NCBI RefSeq assembly: GCF_000429445.1
Contig: NZ_AUBW01000006.1
Span: 62,001 to 126,000 of the forward strand
Source of the DNA: Algoriphagus terrigena DSM 22685
Lineage (GTDB): Bacteria; Bacteroidota; Bacteroidia; Cytophagales; Cyclobacteriaceae
Direction of reading: 5' to 3'
DNA: 64,000 nucleotides
The translations under genes and the position numbers were made by a program. This document shows positions 47,101 to 55,859 of this stretch, piece after piece. The notes under the pieces are model-generated. The model searched no databases and was not told where the DNA came from. It saw only the letters and a list, made by a program, of their open reading frames with translations. Position 1 is the first letter of the stretch. Each line of letters starts with the position of its first letter.

Positions 47101-47611
47101 CTTCAGTTTCAAAGGATTCTCCCTTTCGTCCTTGATTGACGTCAAGATGGGTGGGGATATCTTCGACGTGGGCACAGGACTGGCAAGGAAAACCGGCCAG
47201 TACGCCGAAACCGCCGCCGGTCGTGAGGAAGGAATCATTGGAGAGGGTGTCATGAACGTGGGCACCAGTGAAGAGCCTGTCTTTGTCCCAAATGATGTCA
47301 TCGTCAGCGCAACCACCTTCTGGAACGCACAAAATCCAAGAACCTACCACGAGGCCGGGATCTTTGACGGAACCTATGTCAAGCTTAGAGAACTGACTTT
47401 CGGCTACAGCTTCCCTCAAAACTTCCTTGGCAACAAGTTCATCCAGTCGATGAAGCTGACTTTCATCGCCCGCAACCTGGCCATTTTGTATAAAAACCAT
47501 CCGCACATGGATCCCGAAGTGGACAACAAGGGCGGCAACGGTCAGGGCTTTGCCTACGGCGAAATGCCCACCACCCGAAGCATGGGATTCAACCTGAACG
47601 TCACTTTTTAA
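44147..47611 (+). CDS. SusC/RagA-family TonB-dependent outer membrane receptor
   Basis: 1154 residues, with a signal peptide (about 1-26). An unusual Ser/Gln/Thr-rich stretch (about 28-75) precedes an STN-like segment (LTVAENLDRILKGSQIQYKKGSGSYYL, about 80-107), a carboxypeptidase-D-like regulatory domain (about 138-212), the plug (SEVVVTAFGLARDKKALGYS, IVIRGSSSVAGNNEPLIVVDGVPL, GPTAAALYGSRAANGVIMVTTK) and a 22-strand barrel ending in MGFNLNVTF. It imports a large or scarce nutrient with the SusD lipoprotein encoded 27 bases downstream. The operon continues with a lipoprotein, an aminotransferase and an AEC transporter. Confidence 0.92.
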   Translation: MLSNFTHYLLAAGLVGAIALPPSAYSHPLQQPANGSSPNQGQDTEALESAMKDLEEIYATSMASTRATSNSTPATVKSQLTVAENLDRILKGSQIQYKKGSGSYYLPEKRSESPSVPFAGNQTLSTSQPQVIAKADRTIQGIVFDDTEVGIPGTSVIIKGTNIGVVTDLDGRFSLSFDESIPSPVLVVSFIGFTTQEIPIGTQTEYSIILAPSDLALSEVVVTAFGLARDKKALGYSTQSVNGDALTEARAANVANSLSGRVAGVQVTGNSSPGSGSHIVIRGSSSVAGNNEPLIVVDGVPLEQTSSKKYGSGLSELNPDNIKEINVLKGPTAAALYGSRAANGVIMVTTKNGEGTQGIGLEFNSNMTWDNPLVKPSFQNTYGGGAGYSTWYVDGRNGFDADGIRGTAGVDESWGAPMDGRMVPLWYSAPEKVALLPQPNNWEDFWETGSTQTFNVALSGGNEFGSFRLSVGKMDQTSIMLNNDYWRNNFKLNTSYKFTPKLQVMVNAEYIKSGSDNRNFSSSQDFIWAHRHSDYTKLKNWEDYYETQAATFRPGDSYPYANWQHEYFSNPFFYQEAYTNANEKDRLVGNIALTYEFNEHFSVLVRSGTDFWSDLRENVTGVEYTKNNVKVLGSYQEIALRSQETNNDLILTYDQKISNDFSLKIQAGAINRTNLYKRTQVNIGQLTIDGLYNLGNYASPTTPSSETSEQVVNSVFGSAQLGFKNYLFLDLTGRNDWSSTLPVDNNSFFYPSVALSAVVTDMFNISSDVLSFAKIRGSIAQVGNSADPYKLNQVYASMGLWAGTTPTYTESKEIANRNLKPEITTGKELGIDLRFFEGRLGLDMTYYHQSTVNQILAVSISTASGYNSQILNAGEITNQGIELMLTAIPLELPSGLRWDVALNFARNRNKVVELAEGLENYILGTQNSLTSEARVGQPYGTLYGRRYLRSPEGDLIYSNGLPILEEGTYALGNIQPDWIGGLTNSFSFKGFSLSSLIDVKMGGDIFDVGTGLARKTGQYAETAAGREEGIIGEGVMNVGTSEEPVFVPNDVIVSATTFWNAQNPRTYHEAGIFDGTYVKLRELTFGYSFPQNFLGNKFIQSMKLTFIARNLAILYKNHPHMDPEVDNKGGNGQGFAYGEMPTTRSMGFNLNVTF

Positions 47612-47638
47612 TCGCCTAATCCTAAAACACTAACTGTC

Positions 47639-49105
47639 ATGAAAAAAACTTACATAAAGTCACTTTCTGCACTGCTCCTTGTGTTGGGAGCTTGGACGGT
47701 ACAGTCCTGTACCGGTGAGTTTGAGGAGATGAATACAGATCCAAACAATCCTGTCGAGATCTCACCTGCTTTGCTTCTGCCAAATGCCATCCAGACTGTG
47801 GTCGACAGATATTGGGGCCATAGCACCCGGTACGAGCGACTGAATATCGATGCCGCGATGTGCTGGGTCCAGCACCTTTCCCGCAATATCTACATCAATG
47901 CCGAGGGGGATAGCTACGAAATTCCACTGACCATCTCTTCCGGTACCTGGAATAAGATCTTCACGGAGTCTCTGGTCAATTTCGAGCGGGTGGAAAACCT
48001 CTCTGCCCCAGGAGCCGCTTATGCCAACAGTAACTACGTCGGCGTGGCCTTGGTGATGAAAGCCTTTGCTTTTTCCTATCTCACTGACGTATTCGGGCCG
48101 ATCCCCTATTCCGAAGCGCTGCAAGGGACTGCTGAAGTCGTCATCAATTCTCCGAAATACGATTCCATGGAGGAGATCTATGCAGGCTTGCTGGCTGATC
48201 TGGAAGACGCCAACACCAATCTCGTAGTGGGCGGCCCACCGATCACAGGTGACATCCTCTTTGGCGGAAACATCCTGAAATGGAAGATGTTTGCCAACTC
48301 ACTGGCCTTAAGAATCGCGAACAGGCAGGCGGCAAAAAAACCGGCTGAGTCCAGAGCCATCCTCACCAAGATCCTCGCTGACCCCGCCAAATATCCTGTA
48401 TTTACCAAGCAGTCAGAGTCTGCTCAACTGCAACATTTCGATGTAATCGGCAGCCGCAACAAGATGTTTGACGTCTTCTCGACCCGCTCCGACTGGAACG
48501 TCAGCTCCACGCTGATCGACCGACTCAAGGCACTCAAAGATGACCGGATCAAAGTCTACGCACAGCCTTTGGCCGATGGCAGCTACGCCGGACTCCCCAA
48601 CGGGCTGACTGATGCCGCCGCGGGCACTTTCAACGCCTCGCGTATCGGCACCAAGTACCTGAGTCCGATTGCGCCAAGCCTCCTGATGACGTTCACCGAG
48701 TTACTGTTTATCAAAGCTGAGGCGGCTTTTGACGGAGATATCACAGGAGACCCAAGCGCTTTGCTTGCAGATGCTATCGGGGCCAGTTTTACCGAACACG
48801 GACTGACCATGCCTGCCGACTACATGAGCAGAATCGGCGCGGTTACCAAGGAAACCATCATGACCCAAAAATGGCTGGCACTGTTCGGTCAGGGTGTCGA
48901 AGCTTGGGTGGAATACCGCAGGACAGGATACCCGGTCATGCCTCCACCACATCCTAGCGCGGTTTTTTCCAACGAGGGAGTGCTCCCTACCCGCATCGAA
49001 TATCCGACATCGGAATATTCGCTCAACCAGACCAACCTCTCCGAAGGTGTCACCAAACTCGGTGGCCCTGACAACATGAGAACACCACTCTGGTGGGTAG
49101 AATAG
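47639..49105 (+). CDS. SusD/RagB-family surface lipoprotein (SusD_2 type)
   Basis: 488 residues. The signal peptide ends in VQSC, a lipobox with the cysteine at residue 24, followed by TGEFEEMNTDPNNP. The mature protein has the helical TPR-rich layout of SusD homologues: LLPNAIQTVVDRYWG, ALVMKAFAFSYLTDVFGPIPYSEAL and a late MTFTELLFIKAEAAFDG region. It forms the lid of the SusC receptor encoded just before it and helps bind the ligand. Confidence 0.9.
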   Translation: MKKTYIKSLSALLLVLGAWTVQSCTGEFEEMNTDPNNPVEISPALLLPNAIQTVVDRYWGHSTRYERLNIDAAMCWVQHLSRNIYINAEGDSYEIPLTISSGTWNKIFTESLVNFERVENLSAPGAAYANSNYVGVALVMKAFAFSYLTDVFGPIPYSEALQGTAEVVINSPKYDSMEEIYAGLLADLEDANTNLVVGGPPITGDILFGGNILKWKMFANSLALRIANRQAAKKPAESRAILTKILADPAKYPVFTKQSESAQLQHFDVIGSRNKMFDVFSTRSDWNVSSTLIDRLKALKDDRIKVYAQPLADGSYAGLPNGLTDAAAGTFNASRIGTKYLSPIAPSLLMTFTELLFIKAEAAFDGDITGDPSALLADAIGASFTEHGLTMPADYMSRIGAVTKETIMTQKWLALFGQGVEAWVEYRRTGYPVMPPPHPSAVFSNEGVLPTRIEYPTSEYSLNQTNLSEGVTKLGGPDNMRTPLWWVE

Positions 49106-49216
49106 TCCAGTATCCACTTTCAAAAACGCATATCATGAAATTGAACATGACTCAGACCGTCACACATCGGGTTGTAAACCATGCGAGATTCCATATGGCC
49201 TCAAAAAAATAATCAT

Positions 49217-49660
49217 ATGAAAAAATCTATAAAACACTCCACCCTATTCATCGCACTGTCCCTGATGCTTTTTGCTCAGGCTTGTGTAGAAGCCGACGAT
49301 CTGGTGACTCCAAACGTTGCCGCACCGGTACTGATCCTGCTGCAGGGCACGGCATTCTCACCTACGTCGTCTGTCTCCGTCAGCTCGAAGACCTTTGAGC
49401 TCGACAAGACCAACATTCTGGATCATAACCTGGGCATTGACTCTATCCCGGTAGCCAATCTTGCGCTGGACGTCTATGTGGCCAACACCAGAAAAGTAGC
49501 CTCGCTAACCACCGATACCGAAGGGATAGCAGACTTGGTCATCAGCTGGGCTGATCTGGGAGTCGATGTACCAAAAAGCGGAACCCAGGTCAGACTGGAG
49601 TTTGCCGGCACGCACAAATCCATCGCTTTCAGAAAATATCATACTGTCCGAGTTCAATAA
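49217..49660 (+). CDS. hypothetical lipoprotein in the susCD-aminotransferase operon
   Basis: 147 residues from the ATG at 49217 (MKKSIKHSTLFIALSL); an upstream start would add twelve residues before the signal. Lipobox LFAQAC, cysteine near residue 23. The mature part looks like one beta-sandwich domain (SSVSVSSKTFELDKTN, LALDVYVANTRKVASL, TQVRLEFAGTHKSIAF) and may be a surface ligand-binding subunit that goes with the SusD protein. I recognise no family. Confidence 0.65.
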   Translation: MKKSIKHSTLFIALSLMLFAQACVEADDLVTPNVAAPVLILLQGTAFSPTSSVSVSSKTFELDKTNILDHNLGIDSIPVANLALDVYVANTRKVASLTTDTEGIADLVISWADLGVDVPKSGTQVRLEFAGTHKSIAFRKYHTVRVQ

Positions 49661-49702
49661 AAACACCTTAAAAAAACCATTTCATCCAAAATCTCACCAA
49701 TC

Positions 49703-50872
49703 ATGAAACAAGCAATTAGCAGAAGAAACTGGCTCAAATCGGGCTTTATGGCCATGGGAGCAATGAGCCTGGCTCCCTCACTCGCTTTCGCAGGAAAAGA
49801 AAATCTGCATTCCTATCGGCCAGAAAGCCGGCTAAAAGAGTACCTCCCTACCTTCAACTATGATGAGGCGAGAATCGTAGCAAAACTTAACGCCAACGAA
49901 AATCCTTATGGCCCTTCCCCAAAAGTGATTCAGGCTATCTCGGATTCGGTGTCCATGGGAAACCGATACGGACACGGCGACGCAGCCACTTTGATCAAGA
50001 TGATTGCCGAAAAAGAGGGCGTGACTCCAGCCCACATCATGATGGGACCCGGCTCTTCTGATCTTTTGGAAAAAACGGCCTTCGTACAGTTCAGAAACGG
50101 AGGAAACATCGTATCGGCAGATCCCGCCTACATGTCGATCATGAGCACCGCCCAATCGATGGGTGCCACGTGGAAGCCAACGCCATTGACGCTGGACTTT
50201 CAACACGATCTGGATGCGATGGCCAAGGAAGTCGATGCTGAGACCAAGCTGGTGTACATCTGCAATCCCAACAACCCCACCGGCTCGACCACAGATGCGG
50301 CCAAGCTCAAGGCCTTTTGTGCCAAAACTTCCGAAAAAGTCCCCGTCTTCGTAGATGAAGCCTATTTGGAATTCATGGACAATCCTGAAGCCAACACGAT
50401 GGTAGGTCTGGTAGCCGAGGGCAAGGACGTCATCGTAGCCCGAACTTTCTCCAAGATCCATGGAATGGCCGGGCTGAGAATCGGGTACATGGTCGCTCAG
50501 CCGGAGCGGATCGAGACGATCACTTCGCTGGTCAGAAGTACCATGGGACTATGCGTCACCTCACTCAAAGGAGCCATCGCCAGCATGAACGAGCAGGAAT
50601 TTCTCGCCAACTGCAAGAGTCTCAATACGGAATGCAGAGAATACACGGCCTCCGAGATCACTTCCCTGGGATATGACATCATCCCTTCCTGCACCTCATT
50701 CATGATTTTCCCCATCGCCATGGAAGGCCCGACCTTCATGAAGGGGATGTATGACGGCGGCGTCGGCATCCGGGTCTTCAAGATAGACGACAAACCGTGG
50801 TGCCGAGTCAGCATGGGAACCATGGACGAAATGCAGCAATTCGTCGAAACCTTCAAGAAAACTACCGCCTGA
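49703..50872 (+). CDS. Tat-exported pyridoxal-phosphate aminotransferase (HisC-like)
   Basis: 389 residues. The N-terminus is a twin-arginine signal: SRRNWLKSG with Arg7-Arg8 and a hydrophobic stretch to AFA at residue 30. The rest is a class I/II fold-type I aminotransferase: LNANENPYGPS (62-72), CNPNNPTG (187-194), Asp218 in VFVDEAY, the PLP lysine Lys251 in RTFSKIHGMAGLRIGY and Arg259. It resembles histidinol-phosphate aminotransferase, but export shows another role: probably transamination of an amino acid in the periplasm after folding with PLP in the cytoplasm. It lies in the susCD operon and is followed 16 bases later by a transporter gene. Confidence 0.85.
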   Translation: MKQAISRRNWLKSGFMAMGAMSLAPSLAFAGKENLHSYRPESRLKEYLPTFNYDEARIVAKLNANENPYGPSPKVIQAISDSVSMGNRYGHGDAATLIKMIAEKEGVTPAHIMMGPGSSDLLEKTAFVQFRNGGNIVSADPAYMSIMSTAQSMGATWKPTPLTLDFQHDLDAMAKEVDAETKLVYICNPNNPTGSTTDAAKLKAFCAKTSEKVPVFVDEAYLEFMDNPEANTMVGLVAEGKDVIVARTFSKIHGMAGLRIGYMVAQPERIETITSLVRSTMGLCVTSLKGAIASMNEQEFLANCKSLNTECREYTASEITSLGYDIIPSCTSFMIFPIAMEGPTFMKGMYDGGVGIRVFKIDDKPWCRVSMGTMDEMQQFVETFKKTTA

Positions 50873-50888
50873 TCTTCCCCTTTTACCC

Positions 50889-52031
50889 ATGAGTATAGCT
50901 TTAGAAAAAACCATCTCTCTGATCCTCCTGATTGGAATCGGCGTTTTGCTCCAGCAAAAATTCCAATCTGAGGATCAGAAGAAGGGACTCAAAACCCTGA
51001 TTCTTACAATTGCTCTACCAGCTATGATCTTTGTCGCATTGATGAAGATCGAAATCAACCCGGACTTGCTGATCCTTCCGGTCATGGCCTTGGGATTCAA
51101 CCTGGCGATGATGTACCTCACCCGACTTTCCATGCCGGCATTTGGCATACAGAAGGATTCCGCGGAGATGAGAACGCTCGCCCTGCTGGTTCCGTCGCTT
51201 GCTCCCGGATTGACCTGCTTTCCTTTCGTAGCCGAATACCTCGGAGATGATCTGCTGGCTTGGTCGGCGCTGGCAGATATCGGAAACAAAATCTTCGTGC
51301 TGATCCTAGCCTACATGCTCGCTATGTCTTGGTACTACAAGACCCAACAGCTACAGCCTAGGTCTAACAAAGAAAAAATCAAGGAACTCCTGTTGGCAAT
51401 GGTCAGTGAGCCGATCAACCTGGTCATCATCGTGGCAATCATCCTACTGAGCTTTGGGCTCAATATGGAAAGCCTCCCACTGTCTATCTCAGCAGCGATC
51501 ATCATGCTGAAAGATGTGATGACGCCATTGGTGCTCCTATTCATCGGGATCGCGGTCGTCTTCAAGTGGAAGCAACTCCAGACGATCTTTTCCTTGCTGC
51601 TCTTCCGGGCGGGTTTTACGTTTCTCCTGAGCGGCTTGTTCCTGTGGCTCGTCCCAGGCATTCCCACTTCCGTCGCGCTGCTGGCCGTCGTATTTCCCCA
51701 AAGCGCCGTAAGTTTCTGGCCTTTTGCACACATGTCTGCCATCCGCAAGATGGAACTGACGCTGGGGAGTAAAAAGGCAACCTTCGATCTCGAACTGGGG
51801 ATCAATGTACTTGCGGTCTCCATGCCGTTGAGCACTCTGATGATCCTGGGTGTGTTCACTACCGAAAACCTATGGGTCGTTCCGACAAATGTGCTGATTC
51901 TGGGTGCGGCACTCGTCGGAGTTTCTTTGGCACCGAAGGTCTTCAAACTCATGGTCACCAATAGAAAAAGTCTGACACAGCGCGAAGAACGCAGCTTTGG
52001 AGATCTGGAATTCAGAAAGATGGAAAAGTAA
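50889..52031 (+). CDS. AEC-family (auxin efflux carrier-like) transporter
   Basis: 380 residues with about ten membrane helices in two halves; a conserved GFNLAMMYLTRL and LVPSLAPGLTCFPFVAEYLGDD in the first, and ITSVALLAVVFPQSAVSFWPFA in the second. AEC transporters carry organic acids such as malonate, malate or 2-oxo acids, or auxin. As last gene of the susCD-lipoprotein-aminotransferase operon it could move the product of the periplasmic aminotransferase across the inner membrane. A terminator follows. Confidence 0.82.
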   Translation: MSIALEKTISLILLIGIGVLLQQKFQSEDQKKGLKTLILTIALPAMIFVALMKIEINPDLLILPVMALGFNLAMMYLTRLSMPAFGIQKDSAEMRTLALLVPSLAPGLTCFPFVAEYLGDDLLAWSALADIGNKIFVLILAYMLAMSWYYKTQQLQPRSNKEKIKELLLAMVSEPINLVIIVAIILLSFGLNMESLPLSISAAIIMLKDVMTPLVLLFIGIAVVFKWKQLQTIFSLLLFRAGFTFLLSGLFLWLVPGIPTSVALLAVVFPQSAVSFWPFAHMSAIRKMELTLGSKKATFDLELGINVLAVSMPLSTLMILGVFTTENLWVVPTNVLILGAALVGVSLAPKVFKLMVTNRKSLTQREERSFGDLEFRKMEK

Positions 52032-52085
52032 GAAAGCAGAATACAAACCCAATCCGGTCAAATCAACGACCGAATGCACCAAAAA

Positions 52086-52118
52086 AAATAGGCCGAATCC
52101 TGTGGAATCGGCCTATTT
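52086..52118. terminator. bidirectional terminator between AEC and DUF1080 genes
   Basis: AAATAGGCCGA pairs with TCGGCCTATTT around a short loop, with an A-run on the left and a weaker T-rich right side. It lies between convergent genes; on the minus strand it ends in TATTTTTTTT, so it should serve the minus-strand operon best. Confidence 0.8.
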
Positions 52119-52166
52119 CATTTCAAAGACGGTAGTATTATCGGGTGCTACAATCAATCAGGTTGA

Positions 52167-52940
52167 TTATAGCTTTTTCAGCTCAATATTCTTGAACATC
52201 ACTTTCATCGGCGGACCAACGTGGACCTGAAAGCCCATCAGGCCTTTGGCCATGCGGTTTTTGGAATCCTCGTCTTTTACTTCGCTCATCAGCGTGCCGT
52301 TGACATAGTGCTGCATGACGTTTCCTTTGGCGACGATACGGATAGAATTCCAATCGTTTTTCTTGATCAAAGCTCCCAACTCATCTCGGTTGCCAAGTTC
52401 AGAGACCACATTAAGTCCCTTCCAGGCATTGCGCTCCACAAAACCACGCGTCTCAGTGATGCTATCCGGCTGAGAAGTGATGCGGGTATTTTGGCCACGA
52501 TAAGCCAACGTAGTGCGCTTCCGCTCCTCGTAATTCTGCCCGGTATAGCGGTTGCCTCCGTCGATGTCAGCCTGATAGCCACGCAAGGCATAAGGAACCT
52601 CCGTGAAGCGGTCGCTTCGATACTGCACACCGGAGTTGCCCTGCTCGGAGATCCAGTAGTCCACTTTCAGCTCAAAATCGCCGGGCTCTCCACCTTTCCA
52701 GATGATAAAGGTGTTGCTTTTTAAAATCGTTTCTGGAGTGATCTCGCCCACGATGGCTCCATCCTTCACGGACCAATACACGGGATCATACTCCCAGCCT
52801 TCGAGATCTGTCCCGTTGAAGATGGATTTGAATCCTTTTTCCTGAGTTTCCGGAGTCTGGGAAGACCCCAGGAAGACGGACAGCAGGCACGCTGCCAGTC
52901 CGATTCCTGTGAGTTTTATTTTTCGAATGTTCATCGTCAT
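52167..52940 (-). CDS. DUF1080 protein (3-keto-disaccharide hydrolase domain), exported
   Basis: 257 residues. A signal peptide (about 1-27) leads into one DUF1080/LamG-like domain: GFKSIFNGTDLEGWEYDPVYWSVKDGAIVGEITPE, then FELKVDYWISEQGNSGVQYRS and a YVNGTLMSEVKDEDSKNRMAKGLMGFQVHVGPPMKVMFKNIELK end, all canonical. This domain is now linked to hydrolysis of 3-keto-glycosides. It is 7 bases from the haem lipoprotein gene and ends the minus-strand susCD operon, which fits a periplasmic oxidise-then-cleave sequence. Confidence 0.88.
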   Translation of the reverse strand: MTMNIRKIKLTGIGLAACLLSVFLGSSQTPETQEKGFKSIFNGTDLEGWEYDPVYWSVKDGAIVGEITPETILKSNTFIIWKGGEPGDFELKVDYWISEQGNSGVQYRSDRFTEVPYALRGYQADIDGGNRYTGQNYEERKRTTLAYRGQNTRITSQPDSITETRGFVERNAWKGLNVVSELGNRDELGALIKKNDWNSIRIVAKGNVMQHYVNGTLMSEVKDEDSKNRMAKGLMGFQVHVGPPMKVMFKNIELKKL

Positions 52941-52947
52941 CGTCGGT

Positions 52948-55644
52948 TTATTGTGCTGGAGCGGCAGCGGCTGCTGCCGGCTTATATACCGCGTGATCAG
53001 GATTCCCTCCGGAGATCAAGTAAGCCATCAGGTCTTTGAGCTCCTCTGGGTTCAGTCGGTTGATCAGGCCTGGCATCATGATAGACACATCGGCGTTTTT
53101 CTTAAGTACCACGTCGGTTTTAGGGACGGTACGGATCACATCCGGCGCAAAAGGGTTCTGAGAGATGTAGTAATTAGCCTCATCCTCGTCGTTGAGTTTA
53201 CCAACAATCGAGCCACCTGCTTTCAATTCCAAGACCGTCGCGTGATACTGATCGGAGATCGTAGCACTCGGATCAATGGTCGCCACCAAGATGTCTTTTG
53301 CAGAGAATCTGGTACCCAGCTGAGACAAGTCCGGACCGATCGCTCCGCCCTCACCTTGGATAGTATGGCAAGACTGGCACATCACCGCGCCAAACATCGC
53401 TTTGCCTTTGACCAAATCTCTGCCGGCAAGATTTTGCACCACCGAGTCTGCCTCGTCAACGTTCCACCTTCTGCCCGGACCTTCTGGTTGCACACCGGTA
53501 TTTAGGATATCATTACCACTGGAAGTGAGGAGTTTTCCTCCGGACATTTCATCATACTTTACAGAGTCAGCCTTGTCCACGCTCGATAGAGCCATCTTTC
53601 TGGCGCGGTCGATGAAGCCAACATAGCTTCGTCCACCCTTGTAAGCAGTCAGCGCATTGTTGATCCATTTGAAGTATTCTTCGCGCTGGGCTGGAGTCCA
53701 GCCTTTGTCAGCTCCGCCCAATACAGTCGCATAGAAAGTTGCCTGTGCCGGAGGAACGTTGGCAAGCATGCTGGCAATATCCATCCCGTACTGTGGATTT
53801 CTGAACACGAGGTCAGAGGATGCCATGGAAGTCTTCTGGTAGTTCTCATCATCTTTGGCAGTTTTAAGCAAGGCCAATGTCTTCTCCACAGCCGACGGCG
53901 CATCGAGATGAACCATCAAGATACTCAGCGAACGATTGAGCATATTTTCGTTGGCAGGGAAATGCGGATCCAGATACGTCACCAATTGCGCCTTGACAGG
54001 CTCAGCCCCTTTGTCATATCTGTAGAGGATCACTTCGATCGTTCTCAGGAGATCCTGCTGATCTTTGGCAGACAGTGATTTGTAATCAATCTGCATCAGA
54101 CTGTTAAGCATCGCAGCTGCATCTGCGTCCGTGGCGTGATGTGCCAAAGCGAGGTTAGCGTGGATCTTTTTGACTGCGTCAGTTTCACTGATTGCACGAT
54201 CCTTCCAAGTCGCTACGGGCTGATGCTCCAGCACAATTCTGGCAGCATATTGCACATAGCGATCTTTGTTGTTAAGCTCTGCCCAGGCTTTTTCGATGCC
54301 GTCTGCAGGCGCTCCAGTATGGTGATATTTCTCCAGTTCCCGTCGGGTGATAGCCTCTTTGGGAAGGTCACTTTCTTTCAAAGGAACGTGGGTGTCCAGA
54401 TCGCCTTTGTAGTAGACACGATAGAGGTCAGACTCCAATCTTCGTCCACCTGTAGCAAAATACATCGCTCCATCGGGGCCAATTGTCCCGTCTGTCAGCG
54501 GTAGCGGAGATCCGGAGATAAACTCTTCAGAGCTAGCTTCGTAGCTGGCACCTGAAGGAGTAAAGTGAGTCGCATAGATAATACCGAAGCTCCAATCAAA
54601 GGTGTAAAGCGCCTTTTTGTACTTGCTCGGGAAGTTTGCATCGAAGGCAAACATTGCATTGGTAGGCGAACCCTGGCCTAGGTTGACGAGCGCAGGCAAA
54701 TTGTCAGGGTAGACCGGTGACCACTTCGAGTTACCTGTTCTCCAGCCAAACTCAGCACCGCTGGTGACGTGGTTGATTCGGGTAGGGCGATACCAAGGCA
54801 TCCCAAAATCCCATTCCATATCTGCATCGTAGGCGAAGATGTCCCCCACTTCGTTGTAATCGAAATCAAAAGCATTTCTAAAACCTGCTCCGATCAGCTC
54901 CCAATCCGTTCCTTCCGGATTGATCCGTGCGATCCATCCGCCCGGTGCCATTCGGTTGTTGGCGTGACCTCTGGGATCTTTGATCAGTGGGAAGAGATTG
55001 TCCTCTTGCCACACATTTGGAAGTCTGTAGGAATTCATCTCCGGCACGTCCACGTGATTACCTGCGATCAGGTAGATCCCTTTGCCGTCCGGAGTGACTT
55101 TCATACTGTGCGGACCATGCTCTCCCGGGTCACCTTTGAGCTCTCTGATTTGGGTGACCGTCTCATACTGGTCGTCCCCATCCAAATCCTGGATGCGATA
55201 CAGACCGGTAGGCTGGCTAAAAGTCTCATTGGGATTGTGATTGACCATCACATAGAGTGAATTGAATGCGTAGAGCAGGCCCTGCGCATAACCCATTCCC
55301 ACCTTTGGTTCGGCGACATTGCCGACGTGCAGTCTTTCTACCTTAGGCTTCACGGTGGAGTCCGAACCGATCGGAGGAAGCTCCAGGCGGTAGAGGAATC
55401 CGTATTGATCGGAAGTGATCATGCGGCCTTTGTCATCAAAGGTCATCGCTACCCAGGAACCTTGGTCATTCTCTCCCGGACTGTAGAGCAACTCGGCCAC
55501 AAAACCGTCCGGAAGTTTGAGTTTGTCAATTTTGGGATTGCCGGTAAGCTGCCGGCCAGTCTCTTCTTTTTTGGAGCAGGCAAAAGAGATTGCCACGATC
55601 CCCGCCAAAAAGAGAAGATTCTTAAGAGTGCTTTTGTGGAACAT
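52948..55644 (-). CDS. PVC-type dehydrogenase lipoprotein with C-terminal haem c domain
   Basis: 898 residues from the ATG at 55644 (MFHKSTLKNLLFLAG); a TTG-type extension would place thirty residues before the signal. Lipobox AISFAC, then a glucose/sorbosone dehydrogenase-like beta-propeller (about 30-430; KLPDGFVAELLYSPGEND at the start), a helical HEAT-like part (about 440-690) and a cytochrome c domain with CQSCH at about 756-760 and a methionine in SIMMPGL. This is a periplasmic or surface oxidoreductase passing electrons to a haem. It lies between susD and DUF1080 and may perform the initial sugar oxidation. Confidence 0.85.
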   Translation of the reverse strand: MFHKSTLKNLLFLAGIVAISFACSKKEETGRQLTGNPKIDKLKLPDGFVAELLYSPGENDQGSWVAMTFDDKGRMITSDQYGFLYRLELPPIGSDSTVKPKVERLHVGNVAEPKVGMGYAQGLLYAFNSLYVMVNHNPNETFSQPTGLYRIQDLDGDDQYETVTQIRELKGDPGEHGPHSMKVTPDGKGIYLIAGNHVDVPEMNSYRLPNVWQEDNLFPLIKDPRGHANNRMAPGGWIARINPEGTDWELIGAGFRNAFDFDYNEVGDIFAYDADMEWDFGMPWYRPTRINHVTSGAEFGWRTGNSKWSPVYPDNLPALVNLGQGSPTNAMFAFDANFPSKYKKALYTFDWSFGIIYATHFTPSGASYEASSEEFISGSPLPLTDGTIGPDGAMYFATGGRRLESDLYRVYYKGDLDTHVPLKESDLPKEAITRRELEKYHHTGAPADGIEKAWAELNNKDRYVQYAARIVLEHQPVATWKDRAISETDAVKKIHANLALAHHATDADAAAMLNSLMQIDYKSLSAKDQQDLLRTIEVILYRYDKGAEPVKAQLVTYLDPHFPANENMLNRSLSILMVHLDAPSAVEKTLALLKTAKDDENYQKTSMASSDLVFRNPQYGMDIASMLANVPPAQATFYATVLGGADKGWTPAQREEYFKWINNALTAYKGGRSYVGFIDRARKMALSSVDKADSVKYDEMSGGKLLTSSGNDILNTGVQPEGPGRRWNVDEADSVVQNLAGRDLVKGKAMFGAVMCQSCHTIQGEGGAIGPDLSQLGTRFSAKDILVATIDPSATISDQYHATVLELKAGGSIVGKLNDEDEANYYISQNPFAPDVIRTVPKTDVVLKKNADVSIMMPGLINRLNPEELKDLMAYLISGGNPDHAVYKPAAAAAAPAQ

Positions 55645-55761
55645 ATTTTTTGGGATTATTGGATTGCAGGTAAATAAAATATCATAGACTTCAAATTGGG
55701 AATTATTTGATAAGGTGAAAAGCCATTCAAGCAAGCTATTTACTTTCTGTCATTTAATTAA

Positions 55762-55771
55762 CTGTCCTGCT
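55762..55771 (+). promoter_or_regulatory. CTRTCCTGCT site between susD and the haem lipoprotein gene
   Basis: CTGTCCTGCT, identical to the reverse complement of 60612-60621. It lies about 118 bases upstream of the haem lipoprotein start, so this gene may have its own regulated promoter. Confidence 0.45.
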
Positions 55772-55789
55772 ATCTCTGCCTGGTAAGAA

Positions 55790-55841
55790 AATAACCCAAC
55801 AACTTCCAGATTTCAAGAATCTTACCGGTTGTCGGGCTATT
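55790..55841 (-). terminator. hairpin after the second susD gene
   Basis: AATAACCCAACAAC and GTTGTCGGGCTATT form a 14-bp stem on the minus strand with two G-U pairs, enclosing an inner AGATT/AATCT stem, followed by TTCTT. It lies 19 bases past the susD stop and could attenuate transcription into the haem lipoprotein gene. Confidence 0.5.
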
Positions 55842-55859
55842 TGATTGAAGAAAACCAAC

